A stretch of 64,000 nucleotides of DNA from assembly GCA_003254925.1 (NCBI GenBank), contig QANZ01044994.1, forward strand, positions 201,326-265,325, in the 5' to 3' direction. Shown here one piece after another: positions 23,892-34,983 of this stretch. Every line of letters begins with the position of its first letter. Position 1 is the first letter of the stretch. The translations under genes and the position numbers were made by a program. This DNA is from Chamaecrista fasciculata. Taxonomy: Eukaryota > Streptophyta > Magnoliopsida > Fabales > Fabaceae. A model generated the notes under the pieces. The model did not search any database. It was not told the DNA's origin and worked only from the letters and a program-made list of their open reading frames with translations.

Positions 23892-24560
23892 ATGGATTTC
23901 ATCAAGAGCAGCAACATCTCTGTCATGCTTCTTGTGCTTCTCTTATTCACTGCTGGTAATAATCATGAACTATATACTCCCTCCGTCCCTTTTTATTTGC
24001 TTCATTGCAGAACTTTTTTTGTCCCTTTTTATCTTCTTTGTTATGAAATCAAGAGGTCATCAATGAACTTTTTTACCATTTTATCCCTATTTAATATTAT
24101 AGTCATAATGGACGATTTGACTTTTGGTAGAGAATTATTTTGGGGTTCTGTAGTAATCAATTGGGGTAGGTTTCATAAAAAAAATTGTGAGAGTATTTAA
24201 ATTAGTTGGAGGAATTTAATTTTTGAAATATGAGCATTAAATTGATGATATAATTAAGTCTAATTTAATAAGGGTAATATAGTCTTTGTATTTTAGATTT
24301 TACATTAACTTTAGTGATTTAATCATTATATTAATTTGTGTGCAACAACCTTAAAAAGCAGATAAAAAGGGACGGAGGGAGTATTTATTAGTTGCCATTG
24401 TCATCATTTTTCTTTGATCTAATTTACAGTTCATAGTTTATAATATATATATATATATATATAAATTCCAGCCAGGTTATATTACATTGATGATGATTTT
24501 AAAATTGGTTGATATGTTAGTAAAAGTATACTTTATATAAAGAGATCTCTAAATAATAAT
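23892..24560 (+). pseudogene. DEFL copy C: signal-peptide exon without a second exon
   Basis: Exon 1 is 23892-23955, encoding MDFIKSSNISVMLLVLLLF plus TAG, followed by the family donor gtaataatcatgaac. The intron is recognisable to about 24560 (gttgatatgttagtaaaa). The sequence then switches to the 5' promoter flank of copy D (agctttgttgtaata, then cacgaggatttaattta). No exon 2 lies between. The exon is intact and the TATA box is good. If transcribed, the donor could only use the acceptor of D at 26149; reading through adds a few frame-dependent residues. A Stowaway MITE sits in the intron. Confidence 0.8.
23977..24381. mobile_element. Stowaway MITE in intron of copy C
   Basis: Begins CTCCCTCCGTCCCTTTTTAT and ends AAAAAGGGACGGAGGGAG, flanked by TA at 23975-23976 and 24382-24383. 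This is a textbook Stowaway terminus at 405 bp. Copies D, E and G lack it at the matching intron position. Confidence 0.95.
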
Positions 24561-24737
24561 AAAATACTCAACAATAGCCTATGCCTTGGTTGATTAAGCT
24601 TTGTTGTAATAATAAATAAAATCTCTTATATTAGTATTATAAGATTTCTCTTAATCACGAGGATTTAATTTACTATCAACAAAAAACTAATTAGGAAAGA
24701 AAATCTCAAAAATCTTAATGAGAAGTAATGTTTAAAG

Positions 24738-24745
24738 TCTAAAAA
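24738..24745 (+). promoter_or_regulatory. Altered TATA box of gene D (TCTAAAAA)
   Basis: In the aligned promoter block the other copies read gtataaaaa; gene D reads gtctaaaaaccc. The rest of the block, and the start at 24828, are conserved. A weakened TATA box is inferred. Confidence 0.65.
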
Positions 24746-24827
24746 CCCTGCCTCAAACATTCAATTAATCCCACGAAATAATTTTTTTTTGGTGAACAAC
24801 TACCAAATAATTAATTTCTCTTGAAAT

Positions 24828-26322
24828 ATGGATTTCATCAAGAGCAGCAACATCTTTGTCATGCTTCTTGTGCTTTTCTTATTCGGTAATAATCATGAAC
24901 TATATATATATATATATATTAGTTATCATTGTCATCACTTCTGATGCTTCTTGTGTTTTTTTATAGTTTGCTAAATATATATATATATATATATTAAATT
25001 CTAGTCTAATTGTACGTGTTACATTGATAATAATTTTGAAGTCGGTGGATATGTTAGTAAAAATATACTTTATATCAAGAGATTAATTAATAATAATGAA
25101 ATACTCAATTTTTATGTAACTCTACAATTTTCAATTTATTTTTAAGATTATATTAGACTTGGTCATGAAGATCGAGTTTTTTTAAAATAAAAATATTATA
25201 TACATAAAATAAAAAATATTAAATAATGAATCCTTTTTTATAAAGATCAAGTAATAAGGATCAAGTTGAAGCCGACCCTAAAACTTCTCCTTCGTGAGAG
25301 AAAACCCTCTTCGTCGTGAGAGTTTTTCTGAGTAAAACTTTGGGCCACCGCCGTCTCTGCAGAGCTGGCCCTCTATCTGGTTATAGAGTTTTGTGGCGAC
25401 GACATTTTGAATCAAGACTCCCATGGCGGCGTTCTGTGGCGGCGAATCTAGACTAGACATTCCACGGAGGCTTTTGGCTTCCACAGCGGTTTCCTGGTTC
25501 GGTCCTGATTTTTTGGTAGTCTTCCATGACGTCGTTTCGTTTTATTATCTTATTATTGTTGCTTTGAGTTTGTTTATGTCTTTTTTTAGAACAATCATTG
25601 AGGTTGCCTGCCTTCTTGTTTGGAAGGGGTTGTACTCTATTTTAGATGACTTTATTTATGTTTCCTGTTTTTTAGATGGTTGTAGCTTTAGTTAGATCCC
25701 TAGATCCGCTAACTTGGCAGTTGATTATCTCGCCAACTTGTCTAAAACGAGGATGGGTCCTCTTGGATGAGTTGTAAACCCTCCACTTTCGTCAGTTGAT
25801 ATCTTATCAAGTGTTGCTGTTTATGCTAGGGAGAGATTGACTATTTTTACTTTGTTTTCGTTTGTATTGTACTTGTTTTGCCTTACTTTTAAATGAATTA
25901 TGTTTCATGCCAAAAAAAAAGATCGAGTTTTTTTTTTTTGAAGCTTGGACTAAAATCCTGACCCATTTTTATTAACTATATTTGTTAATATTAATTATAT
26001 ATAAGCATACTTTATTATTGTTAACTCAAAAAATTCATTTTAAATATATATATATATATGGTTATTTAATGATTTTAATTAGTTGATGCAATTGTATAAT
26101 TAATTAGGTAAATAATTTAAAGAGTGATATGTATTAATGGTGCATGCAGGTATGGATGAGGTTAGGGCACAAACTGTCAAGGTTTGCTTGAGTGATGCGA
26201 ATCTGCCTCATTGCACTCTTAATGCTTGCATTGCTTTATGTCGCAAAGCCTTCCACAACGCTGGTACTGGATTATCTTGTAACGACGGAACAAAATGTAC
26301 ATGCTCTCATATTTGTTCATAG
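24828..26322 (+). CDS. DEFL gene D: secreted eight-cysteine peptide
   Basis: Exons 24828-24885 and 26150-26322 join in phase 1 to give 76 residues. Exon 1 encodes MDFIKSSNIFVMLLVLFLF; six bases (actgct in the other copies) are missing in frame, so the signal peptide is two residues shorter. Exon 2 starts MDEVRAQTVKVC, where the other copies have RDEV, and carries all eight cysteines: KVC, PHC, NAC, ALC, LSC, KCTC and HIC. It ends HICS and a stop. The 1.26-kb intron holds a polyadenylated LINE-derived insert. The TATA box is altered. Likely a secreted defensin-like peptide; target unknown. Confidence 0.85.
25262..25918 (+). mobile_element. Retroposed LINE-derived insert with poly(A), in intron of gene D
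   Basis: A GC-richer insert starting around 'ttgaagccgaccctaaaac' and ending in nine A residues at 25910-25918. Neither half is present in the introns of F or G. Near 25710-25770 it reads NLAVDYLANLSKTRMGPLG then stop, similar to the C-terminal end of the RNase H domain of plant LINE ORF2. The first part has an ATG frame (MAAFCGGESRLDIPRRL) in a leader-like context. Gatcgag/gatcaag words occur at both sides, so a TSD is possible. Most likely an internally deleted LINE or chimeric retrocopy. Confidence 0.6.
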
Positions 26323-27308
26323 TTAATTAATTAATTAAGGATATCTATGTATCACAAATAATAACTCATCGTCAATAATGATTCCAGAGATTATGTTGTC
26401 ATGCTCCATACTTAAATGTGTTCAATTATTTCACAAGAACAGTACATCTAAATTCTATATTTTCCTGCCTAAATATATTTATTTGAGCAATAATTAACTT
26501 CTATTTTTTGTATTCCTGGATTGAGCCCTTGTTGAGTTCACATAGCCCAACTCAATTTTTCAATGAATATGGGCTTTGATTCTATGTTTTTGGAAAAAAA
26601 AAATCATAATTTTTAAAAAGACATATGACTTTTTTATGAATGGACCAAATAAATAAATACATAAATAATCAGAAACAAAATCTTATATAAAAATAATCAA
26701 CCATTGTACAAAAAAAAAATAGCTATGTACATAATAATCACAATATTAAATAATAATATAAATTAAGCTTTGTTATATTAATTTGCAATAAGAAAAAACT
26801 TAGGTAAGGTTCCTTATATGTTTGCCATAAGGTTTCTCCCATCAGAAACTTGATTTTATATTCTCTCTCTTCTATGATTGATCATGCAAAAAGGTGTATT
26901 TAATATTCTTTTTCTACCATGATTGGTCCCATTTGGTTTCAAACTATTAAATATGGATCATTTCAAGTTCAAACGTGACGAATTTAGAGGATACCACAAG
27001 GTAATATGTATCCAGGGACCTATTTATAATTTTCTAAAAATATTGGGGGTCAATATATAATTTTTCAAAATTTCTTATGGTTAAAATTATAAAATAACTC
27101 TAAAGGGTACTAAAGTTTTAATGGAGGATACAACAAGGTACCAACGTGTCATTTTTTAAATCACATGTTACAAAAGTAAAATATGACCAAACCATAGGGT
27201 ATCAAAATGTAATTTACCCTTTTTTATTTTCATTAATTGGTCTCAAACTTCACATATTTGTTAGTATAGATTAAGAAAAAATAAATCTAAGCACATACTA
27301 ATTATTAA
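26323..27308. repeat. Conserved 3' flank of the DEFL unit (after gene D)
   Basis: From gttaattaattaattaagg this flank is shared with copies B, F and G. Shared blocks are the catcgtcaataatg polyadenylation region, ttcacatagcccaactc, atgggctttgattct, ccattgtacaaaaaa and tagctatgtacata. The rest to 27308 is AT-rich and without a gene. Confidence 0.75.
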
Positions 27309-27340
27309 AATTGGTACACCTAATTGCACTCTTGAAGTTT
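27309..27340 (+). pseudogene. Relic of a DEFL second exon
   Basis: Contains ttggtacacctaattgcact followed by cttgaagttt, nearly identical to exon 2 of copy B at 19332-19361. It is cut on the left by unrelated AT-rich DNA and on the right by the start of the copia remnant. It marks a lost gene copy between D and E. Confidence 0.8.
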
Positions 27341-27341
27341 A

Positions 27342-28949
27342 ATTTAGGGTCTGTTTGGAAAACAGTTCTCAAATTATAATATGATCTTAACTCAAAATCT
27401 GAAATAACATTTTCCCCATTGAAAATAATTAGAGAAACAAAATGAAATATCACAATCACAATACAGGATAAATTAACGTGGAAACCCTAAATCGAGGAAA
27501 AAACCACAACGAAAATTTTTACATCACACAAGATTCTCTCAACTCATGTCCCCAGTACACTCACATGACTTTCTAAAGCTAATATTTAAACACCTCACCG
27601 CTCTAGAATCATGAGAATAAAGAAAGATGTAAATAATAAATACATCTAATAACACTCAACTAACTAGATAATAAAGAGGAGGATAAAAAGTCAAATATAG
27701 ACTAAAAGTATGTGACTTGGTTCCCATGAAAAAAAGACCTTGGGCAATGTGGGACCAATTTTCAAACAAAATCTCAAGTCTCCAACAAATCTCAACCTTG
27801 ATTGAAAATTACCACATCTTCAACTTCATTGTTAACAATGCCAATCTAGCTCTTAAACCAAGAACTATCACACTCCACCATAAAAGTGTATTCACTTAGA
27901 ATAAATCAATTCTAAGAATTTCACCTTGGTACATGTTGAAAACTTTGTTGAGACTTTATAGTGTTCCTTCCATGTTGGCTTTCCCTGGAAGTCCCTCAAC
28001 CATCAACATAACTCCACCACACATCTTGCATCAATGCCAACCAAAGCCCATGTACAATTGTGGAACCATTAACAACAACTCCCTCTCTTCCATGGTAATG
28101 GATCTTCAAACAAGATTATCCTCCCCCATAACGAGAGAAACAAGGCTAGTGTCCAACTCGGATCCATTTGCCGAACTTACTCCTCCTGGACAATTTTCCT
28201 TACATGCCCATACTTTTTACAATTTCACTTGTGTAACCGCAATTGTATCAATACATCTTTGACTTGCACTTGCCACAAGCCAAAATTGATCCTTCCATCA
28301 AAATTCTCTATACTGGTGCTTGAAAATTTTGACATTTCAATTGTATACTAAAAAAGAACAAAAGCAGCAAACGCATGCTACCAGACTTCTTTTCAGCAAC
28401 CCCACAATAACCAAGCAACCAAAACAATTCTCAAGAAAAACATGATAATTCTTTTCTGATGTGGAAGATCAAACAACGCTACAACCACAAAGCATACTCA
28501 GAAATTACTCCACCAAATCATAAGGCTCTGATACTACTTGTTGGGAAAAATAATAATATTAATAAAAATAAATTAACATTTTCCCCTTGAGAATAACCAA
28601 AGGAATAAGATGGAAAAGCACAATCACAATACAAGAGAAATTAACGTGGAAACCCCAAACTGGGAAAAAACCACGACCGCTGCCCGGAGACAACCAGAGA
28701 AAAATACTATATGAAATTTTTTACATCACACAATATTCTCTCAACCCATGACTCTCCAAAGCTAATATTTAAACACACTTCACCACTCTAAAATCATGAT
28801 AATAAAGATGTAAATAATAAATACATCTCACAACACTCAACGAACTAGAGAATAAATTAAAGAGGAGGATAAAAAGTCAAATATAGAATCAAAGTGAGAC
28901 CTTGGGCAATGTAAGACCAATTTTCAAGCAAAGTCTCAAGTTCCCAACA
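27342..28949 (-). mobile_element. Decayed Ty1/copia element, copy 2
   Basis: The right LTR spans 28539-28949 (411 bp) and is bounded by TGTTGGGAA and TTCCCAACA. Beside it on plus is ggctctgatactact, a mutated inverse of a TGGTATCAGAGCC-type primer-binding site, so the element reads on minus. The left LTR-like stretch covers about 27390-27800. The inside keeps a degenerate gag region only. Copy 1 lies at the same relative place before copy C, so the retroelement was duplicated together with a DEFL gene. Confidence 0.8.
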
Positions 28950-29060
28950 AAAGCTAATTAGGAGAGAAAACCTAAAAAATCTTAATGAGAAGACATGTGC
29001 AAAGTATAAAAACACTGCCTCAAACATTCAATTAATCCCATCATATACTTCTCTTCAAAT

Positions 29061-29340
29061 ATGGATTTCATCAAGAGCAGCAACATCTCTGTCATGCTTC
29101 TTGTGCTTCTCTTATTCACTGCTGGTAATAATCATGAACCATATATATATTAGTTGCCATTGTCGTCAATTTCATCTAATTTACAGTTTATAGTTTATAA
29201 TATATATATATATATATATAAAAAAATTCCAGCGGTTGTATTACATTGACGATGATTTTAAAATTGGTTGATATGTTAGTAAAAATATACTTTATATAAA
29301 GAGATTAAAAGGAACAGTTTTTGATAATAAAATACTCAAC
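29061..29340 (+). pseudogene. DEFL copy E: signal-peptide exon, own second exon missing
   Basis: Exon 1, 29061-29124, has the same translation as copy C (MDFIKSSNISVMLLVLLLF plus TAG), with TATA at 29005. The conserved intron starts at 29125 and is interrupted at about 29365 by a LINE. The intron resumes at 34110 (caattttcaatttattttta) to about 34350, then runs into a TTA microsatellite and the promoter flank of gene F. No exon 2 follows before gene F. Splicing to the acceptor of F (35459) would preserve phase. Confidence 0.8.
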
Positions 29341-32276
29341 TTTTATGTAGCTCTACAATTTTCAGTTTTTTTTTTTTGTTAAAAGGAACAGTTTCATTAA
29401 TCATGATTAAGAGTATACATACCGCTTGATCCCATAAAATACCCTAAACAACATCTCCCAAATATGAGTAAAATGAGTACAATCCGTACACAAAGCCCAA
29501 TTTATCCTAAATGATCCTAAGAGTCCCAAAATATCATCTTTTACAATATTCTCATCAAAAGAACCTGACCCATTACACAGAAACTTGAATACATAAGCAG
29601 AAGGAATCCCAATACTAACATCATTAATTGTCCAGCCAGAAGAAAGAAGGCAATCTCTAATGAAAATGAGAAGAGAAAGATTCTTGTGTTTGTGTAGGAC
29701 CTCCATCTTACTCATTCATTTCACAGTAGTCCCATCCTTGTAAAAGTTGGCCGCTAACCGAATAGTCTTCCGATGCGTGTGCCATCCGAATAAGATCCCT
29801 GTTGGACTAGAAGTGATAACCTGTTCCGGATTGAGGATACTCAGATCCATTTGTCTGCTATTTTTGTGACCTCCCAGCTGGTCATTGGCAAAAGCTTCAT
29901 TCATTTTACTCACAGCTATCATAATTTTCTGAACCACTTCCAGTGGACCTGAATTTATACCTCTCTCAACCATTCTATAATGTCCCTTTCTGTAATGCAG
30001 TCCATTCTCAAGGAGAGCAGTAAACCAAACCAGATGGGTTTTGAGAAGACACAGCCTCTAAAAATATGATCAATTGATTCCTTTGGATGACCACAGAAAA
30101 TGCACTCAAATGTTCCCGGCACATGGTGTTTTTTTTTCAGAATTTCCCCACAGGGTATAGCAGCATGCATAACCCTCCAAATGAACATGAGAATCTGCAT
30201 GGGCATCTTTAGCTTCCAAAAAACCTTCCAAGGGATATCAGCTAAATTCTTATCTGTTCTGTGAACCTCTTCAACTAGAGTCTTGTAGCCGTCAACAACT
30301 GAATATATACCATTCCTTGCCTTGGACCACACCAAACAATCTTTTTTAACAACAGCTGGAACAAAAGAAGAGAGGGTAATATTTGCAACAGATCTATCAT
30401 ATTTCTCCAAAACCTTGGAACCATCCCAGTCATTCCCTGCTTCATTCAATAAATCAGCCACTTTAAAAAGACCTATGTTACCATTCCAAGGACATACCCA
30501 AAATCTACTTGTCAGATCGATACTGCGACCATTCCCAACTTGGCATTTCAGATGATCCTTAATCAAGTCAGCATTAGACGACACACTCTTCCAACACACA
30601 AAATCTAAAGAAGACTTTTTAAACTCCAAATCAGTACCCTGCTTACCATATTTATGAAATGTCCACTTTGTGACTAATGTGTCAGGGTTATTGACCATTC
30701 TCCAAATCTGTTTGGAAAACAAAGCTTTATTAACAAGATGTAGGTCCTTAAACCCCAACCCACCACTGCTTACTGGATTGATCAAAACATCCTTCTTCAG
30801 CAAATGTAGCTTCTTTTTCTCATCTTTAAACCCCCAAAAGAAATTGGAGATTGTGCTATTCATCTTCCCTGCATCAGATTTTCGAAGTTGAAAACTATAC
30901 ATTTTATAAATAGGATCAGACTGTAGAACTGATTTGATTAAGGTGGCCCTCCCCTCCTGAGACAACAAAGAGGCTTTCCATCCTCGAAGTCTGCTTTCAA
31001 GTCTCTCCAAAAGACCTTCTCCATTTTTCTTGATAGCGTTTTTTTCATCCACAAACACTCCCAAATACTTTCCAATATAGTTAGAAATAGAGACTCCCAA
31101 AGATTTAGCCATGAACTTTTTAAAAGCTCTAGGAGTGTTTGGGTTGAACACAGCTAATGATTTCTCATAGTTAACTCTTTGACCCGCCAAATCACAATAA
31201 GTTTGTAAGATGTTCTTGATTGTATCACACGAAGAGTGAGTATCTTGAAAGAACATAATGGTATCATCCGCATACATGAGATGTGAAATCATAGGACCAG
31301 ACCTAGCAAATCTAATCCCCACAAACTCCTTGTTTTGCTCTGCTTTTAGCAACATAAGGGACAAAACATTTGAGCATAAAATAAATAGGAACGGTGAGAG
31401 CGGGTCACCTTGGCGAAGACCTCTTTGAGGAGAGAAGTGGCCAATTCTATGTCCATTCAGGAGCAAATTGAAATTTGTAGTAGAAACACACTGGAGTAAC
31501 AAATCGGAGAAGTGATAAGGGAAACTCATCTTTCTCATTACCGTCAGGAGAAAATTCCAACTCACTTTGTCATATGCCTTAGCCATGTCAAGCTTTAGCG
31601 CACTCCAATGAGTCTTCAGTTTTCTTGCTCTATGGATCGAAGTCATTAGCTCTGCTGCCAGAAAAATATTGTCATTAATTTGCCTTCCCTTAACAAAGGC
31701 ACTCTGGAATGGGGCAATGATTTTGTCCATCAAAGGTTTCAACCTATTAGCCATCAACTTTGAAATGATTTTATAGGAAACATTGCATAGGCTAATAGGT
31801 CTGAAGTTCTTTAGGAGAGTAGGATTATCCACCTTCGGGATGAGGGCAATGTCAGTATTATTAAGCTCCTTCAAAAGAAAGCCTCTAGCAAAAAAAGATC
31901 TAACCATTCTGATGATGTCATCCTTAACCACTTCCCAAAAGGTCTGAAAGAACCTAGCAGGTAACCCATCTGGACCTGGAACCTTGTAGGGTTTCATCTC
32001 AAAAATTGCCCTCTTGACTTCCTCTTCCTCCACATCCTTTGTAAGCGTCAAACAATCATCATTACTTAGTTGTGGGAAGTTCAAGTCATTCAAAGAGACC
32101 AGGATATCATTAAACGATTTCTCATCTCTGAATTCAAACACATGCTTGTAGTAACTAAGAATGAATTTCTCAAGATCTTCCTGTTTGTCAATCCAATTGC
32201 CATCGTCATCCTGAAGTTTGGTGATGCAATTTGAAACCCTTCGCTTCCTCACCACTGTATGGAAATACTTCGTATT

Positions 32277-33686
32277 TGACCGCACCCGTCGCTAGGTGGC
32301 CAAAATACCGGAATAAAATGCACTACAGTGGTGCAATCCGAGTCGATCTCTCGAGGAATTTTTGTGCAAAATTTAAAAGTAAACAATACCAAATTATCAC
32401 TAATCAGGTGAAGGCAAGGAGAATCGTTCTTGAATGTTTATCTATGACCTAAGACGATAATTAAATAAAGCGATAAATGTTACTGTGTTTTTGATTTAAA
32501 GAACTGAATTGAAAGAAATAATAATACAAATAGATTAACCAAATTGAGAAAACACCCGACAGAGCAATTGGATTAAGCAATCATCACTAATAAAGATAAA
32601 TGGAGTATTCCCACACAAATCATCCTAAGATAGTCACTAATAACTCAATGACCTAGATTAACAACCCTATCATGCACACACCTTAAACAAGATAGATCCA
32701 CAATAAGTATTGAAAACCTCATTTAATTGATGATAAAAGAAGATCAAGAAACATAATCTTTATAACAATAACCATTGTCAAAGCTATACATCTATAATTA
32801 TAACCAAACTAGTGTAAACTCAAGGGTTACAATCAAGATATAATCAAACAATAAAACCAAGTTCCTAATCAAGAATCAGAATACCAAATAGTTCTCAGGT
32901 TCAACTAGAATTCAAGAACAATAAAGTAAATCCTAATTCTAGTGTGAGAAAGACTCCCTAGCGATGAAACCCTAGTTCATGCTTTGCTCCAATGCTCCTC
33001 CGGGTATGAGTGTTTAGCCGCTCATGGTTGACAGATGAACAACTTCGGATTTGACTGCCATGATTCCACGAAAAGCATCACGAGATGATGGAAATCGCTA
33101 ACCGAGATATGGGAAGAGTAAAACTCTCTCTCCAGTAGTGTGTAGCCTCCCTCTGACCTCCAGACCTCTGATCTCCGTTATTTTCGGCTTATCCCCAAGA
33201 AATTTAGGTCTGAATCATCCAAATCGGGCTTGGGCCTGCTTAATTACAAATTATCGCGAACCCGCCGCGGACCCGCATGGCGGCGGTTCCGGCGGCGATT
33301 TTTCCAGAGAGACCCGCCGCGGCTATGCATGGCGGCGGTTCCAGCGGCGGTTTCTCCAGACTTCTGATTCTTCTCGGTTTGGTCCCTGACTCGTCTCCAA
33401 GCATCCTTAAGCCTTCCTTGAAGTATTTCAACACTTTGAACTTCATCAAAACCTATCAAGAACATCGAGAAACTAAGTGAATTCTCAGGATAAAGAGGAT
33501 CAATCAAATAATAAAGATTAAACCCGAGAAAACCACAAAATTACTCACAAAATAGTCCAAATAATGTCACACCTCAAGGCATCATATTTCATCATAAAAG
33601 GACATAAAGGCATGCAAATGAATCCCAAATGAATATAAAATGCCCTAAAATGTCACTAAAATATATGATGAAATATGGTCAGATCA
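32277..33686. mobile_element. Solo LTR (1410 bp) inside the LINE
   Basis: Bounded by TG (TGACCGCACCCGTCGC) and CA (ggtcagatca), with the 5-bp duplication GTATT at 32272-32276 and 33687-33691. Removing it restores the LINE reading frame, so the borders are exact. No internal retroviral-type genes. The wording near the left edge (gtcgctaggtggccaaaata) fits Ty3/gypsy-type plant LTRs, but the superfamily is not proven. It contains a GC-rich tandem repeat at about 33260-33360. Confidence 0.93.
33255..33360. repeat. GC-rich two-unit repeat in the solo LTR
   Basis: Units of about 48 bp built from acccgccgcgg, atggcggcggttcc and ggcgg occur twice in a window otherwise AT-rich. They open all frames locally, which explains the overlapping fortuitous ORFs here. 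Confidence 0.8.
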
Positions 33687-34435
33687 GTATTTCTGTCCCC
33701 AGAGACTAGCCACAACTGGTGAGCTCTTTGAGCCCATTGAATCTCTTCCAATTCCAACAATCTTTCCAGTTCGTTTCTGACATTCCTTTCGATCTCCAGC
33801 AACGCTAAATTTGACGAATCATGCAAACCTTTCTGGATGTTCTCAAGTTCCTGATTAAGACATTTGATTCTATTAGGAATATTACCGAAACTGTCATTAC
33901 TCCATCTGATGAGGGAGTTCATCGTATTTTTAATTTTCTTTGCCACCACGAAGGCCAAGGATCCATTCTCATTTACATTCCAAGCATTTTTAACAATTTC
34001 ATGACAACCAGGGTCAGTAATCCACATTGCCTCAAATCTTTTCGGTCTTCTTCTAACAGCAAAATTCACAACAGTGGAGAGAAGGATAGGACAATGGTCA
34101 GTTTATTTTCAATTTTCAATTTATTTTTAAGAGTATATTAGACTAAATCATGAGTCTCACTTTGTTTGACCCAAAGAAAAATATATGTGAGCCCAAAATA
34201 AAATATGAAAAAATGGACAGGTTTCTAGAAATATCAAACCAAAAGGATTGAGTTCAAACTTTTTCTCAAGTTTGGACTAAAATGAAAATTAAAACCAGTA
34301 AAAAAGGACACTGACCATAATATGGTACGACGAGAAAAACCATAATCATAGAATGAAAGATAATTCTATGTGGTTATTAAGCTTGGGATTTTTTTTATTG
34401 TTGTTGTTTTTTTTTTTGGCCTGATATTGTTGTTG

Positions 34436-34437
<2 letters not shown>

Positions 34438-34514
<77 letters not shown>
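34438..34514. repeat. (TTA)n microsatellite upstream of gene F
   Basis: About 25 pure trinucleotide units. A similar tract precedes gene H at 47498-47567 in an equivalent position. Confidence 0.97.
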
Positions 34515-34549
34515 GTGACATATTGCTGAATGCATCATATGACTTAAGC

Positions 34550-34900
34550 TTTGTTGTATTATAAAAATAAAAAAATAAAATCTTATATTTATATTATAAG
34601 ATTCCTGGTAATCAGGACGATTTAATACTATAAATTAATTAATTAGGAAAGAAAATCTAAAAAATCTTAATGAGGTGTTGTATTAATCAAAATATTAAAT
34701 AAGAATATAGATTAAGCTTTGTTATATACTTGTATTATAGAAAAAAAATTAAATAAAATCTCTTGTATTTGTATTATGAGATTTCTCTTAATCACGAGGA
34801 TTTAATTTACAATCAACTAATAAAATCTAATTAGGAAAGAAAATCTAGAAAATCTTAATGAGAAATAATGTTTAAAGTATAAAAACCCTGCCTCAAACAT
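34550..34900 (+). promoter_or_regulatory. Duplicated promoter module of gene F, with TATA box
   Basis: The block aagctttgttgtattat ... aggaaagaaaatctaaaaaatctt occurs at 34550-34675 and again at 34715-34862. The second ends in TATAAAAA at 34878-34885. Gene H has the same double arrangement (47590-47715 and 47735-47880). Genes D and G show one copy. Confidence 0.7.
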
Positions 34901-34983
34901 TTCAATTAATCCCACCATACATTCAAGCTACCAAATAATTTTTTTTTGTGAACAACTACCAAATAATTAATTTCTCTTGAAAT

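Larger units (their letters stand above)
29955..34101 (-). pseudogene. LINE ORF2 (endonuclease end, reverse transcriptase, zf-RVT), interrupted
   Basis: Two open stretches, 34101-33692 and 32271-29955, belong to one ORF2 split by the solo LTR between SGDRNT and KYFHTVVRKRR. The larger piece is open for about 770 codons. It shows the plant LINE RT signatures KVPGPDGLPARFFQ, LDMAKAYDKVSW, LRQGDPLSPFLF and LMYADDTIMFF (catalytic YADD), then the zinc-binding zf-RVT motif FECIFCGHPKESIDHIFRGC. A frameshift near 29970 moves the reading to 29973-29716. Then 29715-29407 continues in another segment (SSGWTINDVS). The endonuclease N-terminus and ORF1 are missing, so the element cannot move by itself. 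Confidence 0.92.
29366..34109 (-). mobile_element. 5'-truncated LINE in the intron of copy E, split by a solo LTR
   Basis: On the minus strand the element begins at about 34109 inside the end of the endonuclease domain (DHCPIL). It runs through reverse transcriptase and ends in a poly(A) tail, seen as T12 at 29366-29377. Host intron sequence caattttca is duplicated at both borders (29356-29364 and 34110-34118), with further similarity beyond. Total length is 4.74 kb including a 1.41-kb LTR. Confidence 0.93.

Noticed and set aside
25423-25695. MAAFCGG... frame as an independent gene in the intron of D
   Set aside because: It is inside a retroposed insert ending in poly(A); kept only as part of that element.
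33138-33507. Overlapping open frames on both strands (Arg/Gly/Ala-rich)
   Set aside because: They come from the GC-rich repeat in the solo LTR, where stops are rare in all frames.
34370-34564. Poly-leucine open frame of 64 codons
   Set aside because: Translation of the (TTA)n microsatellite; no gene.
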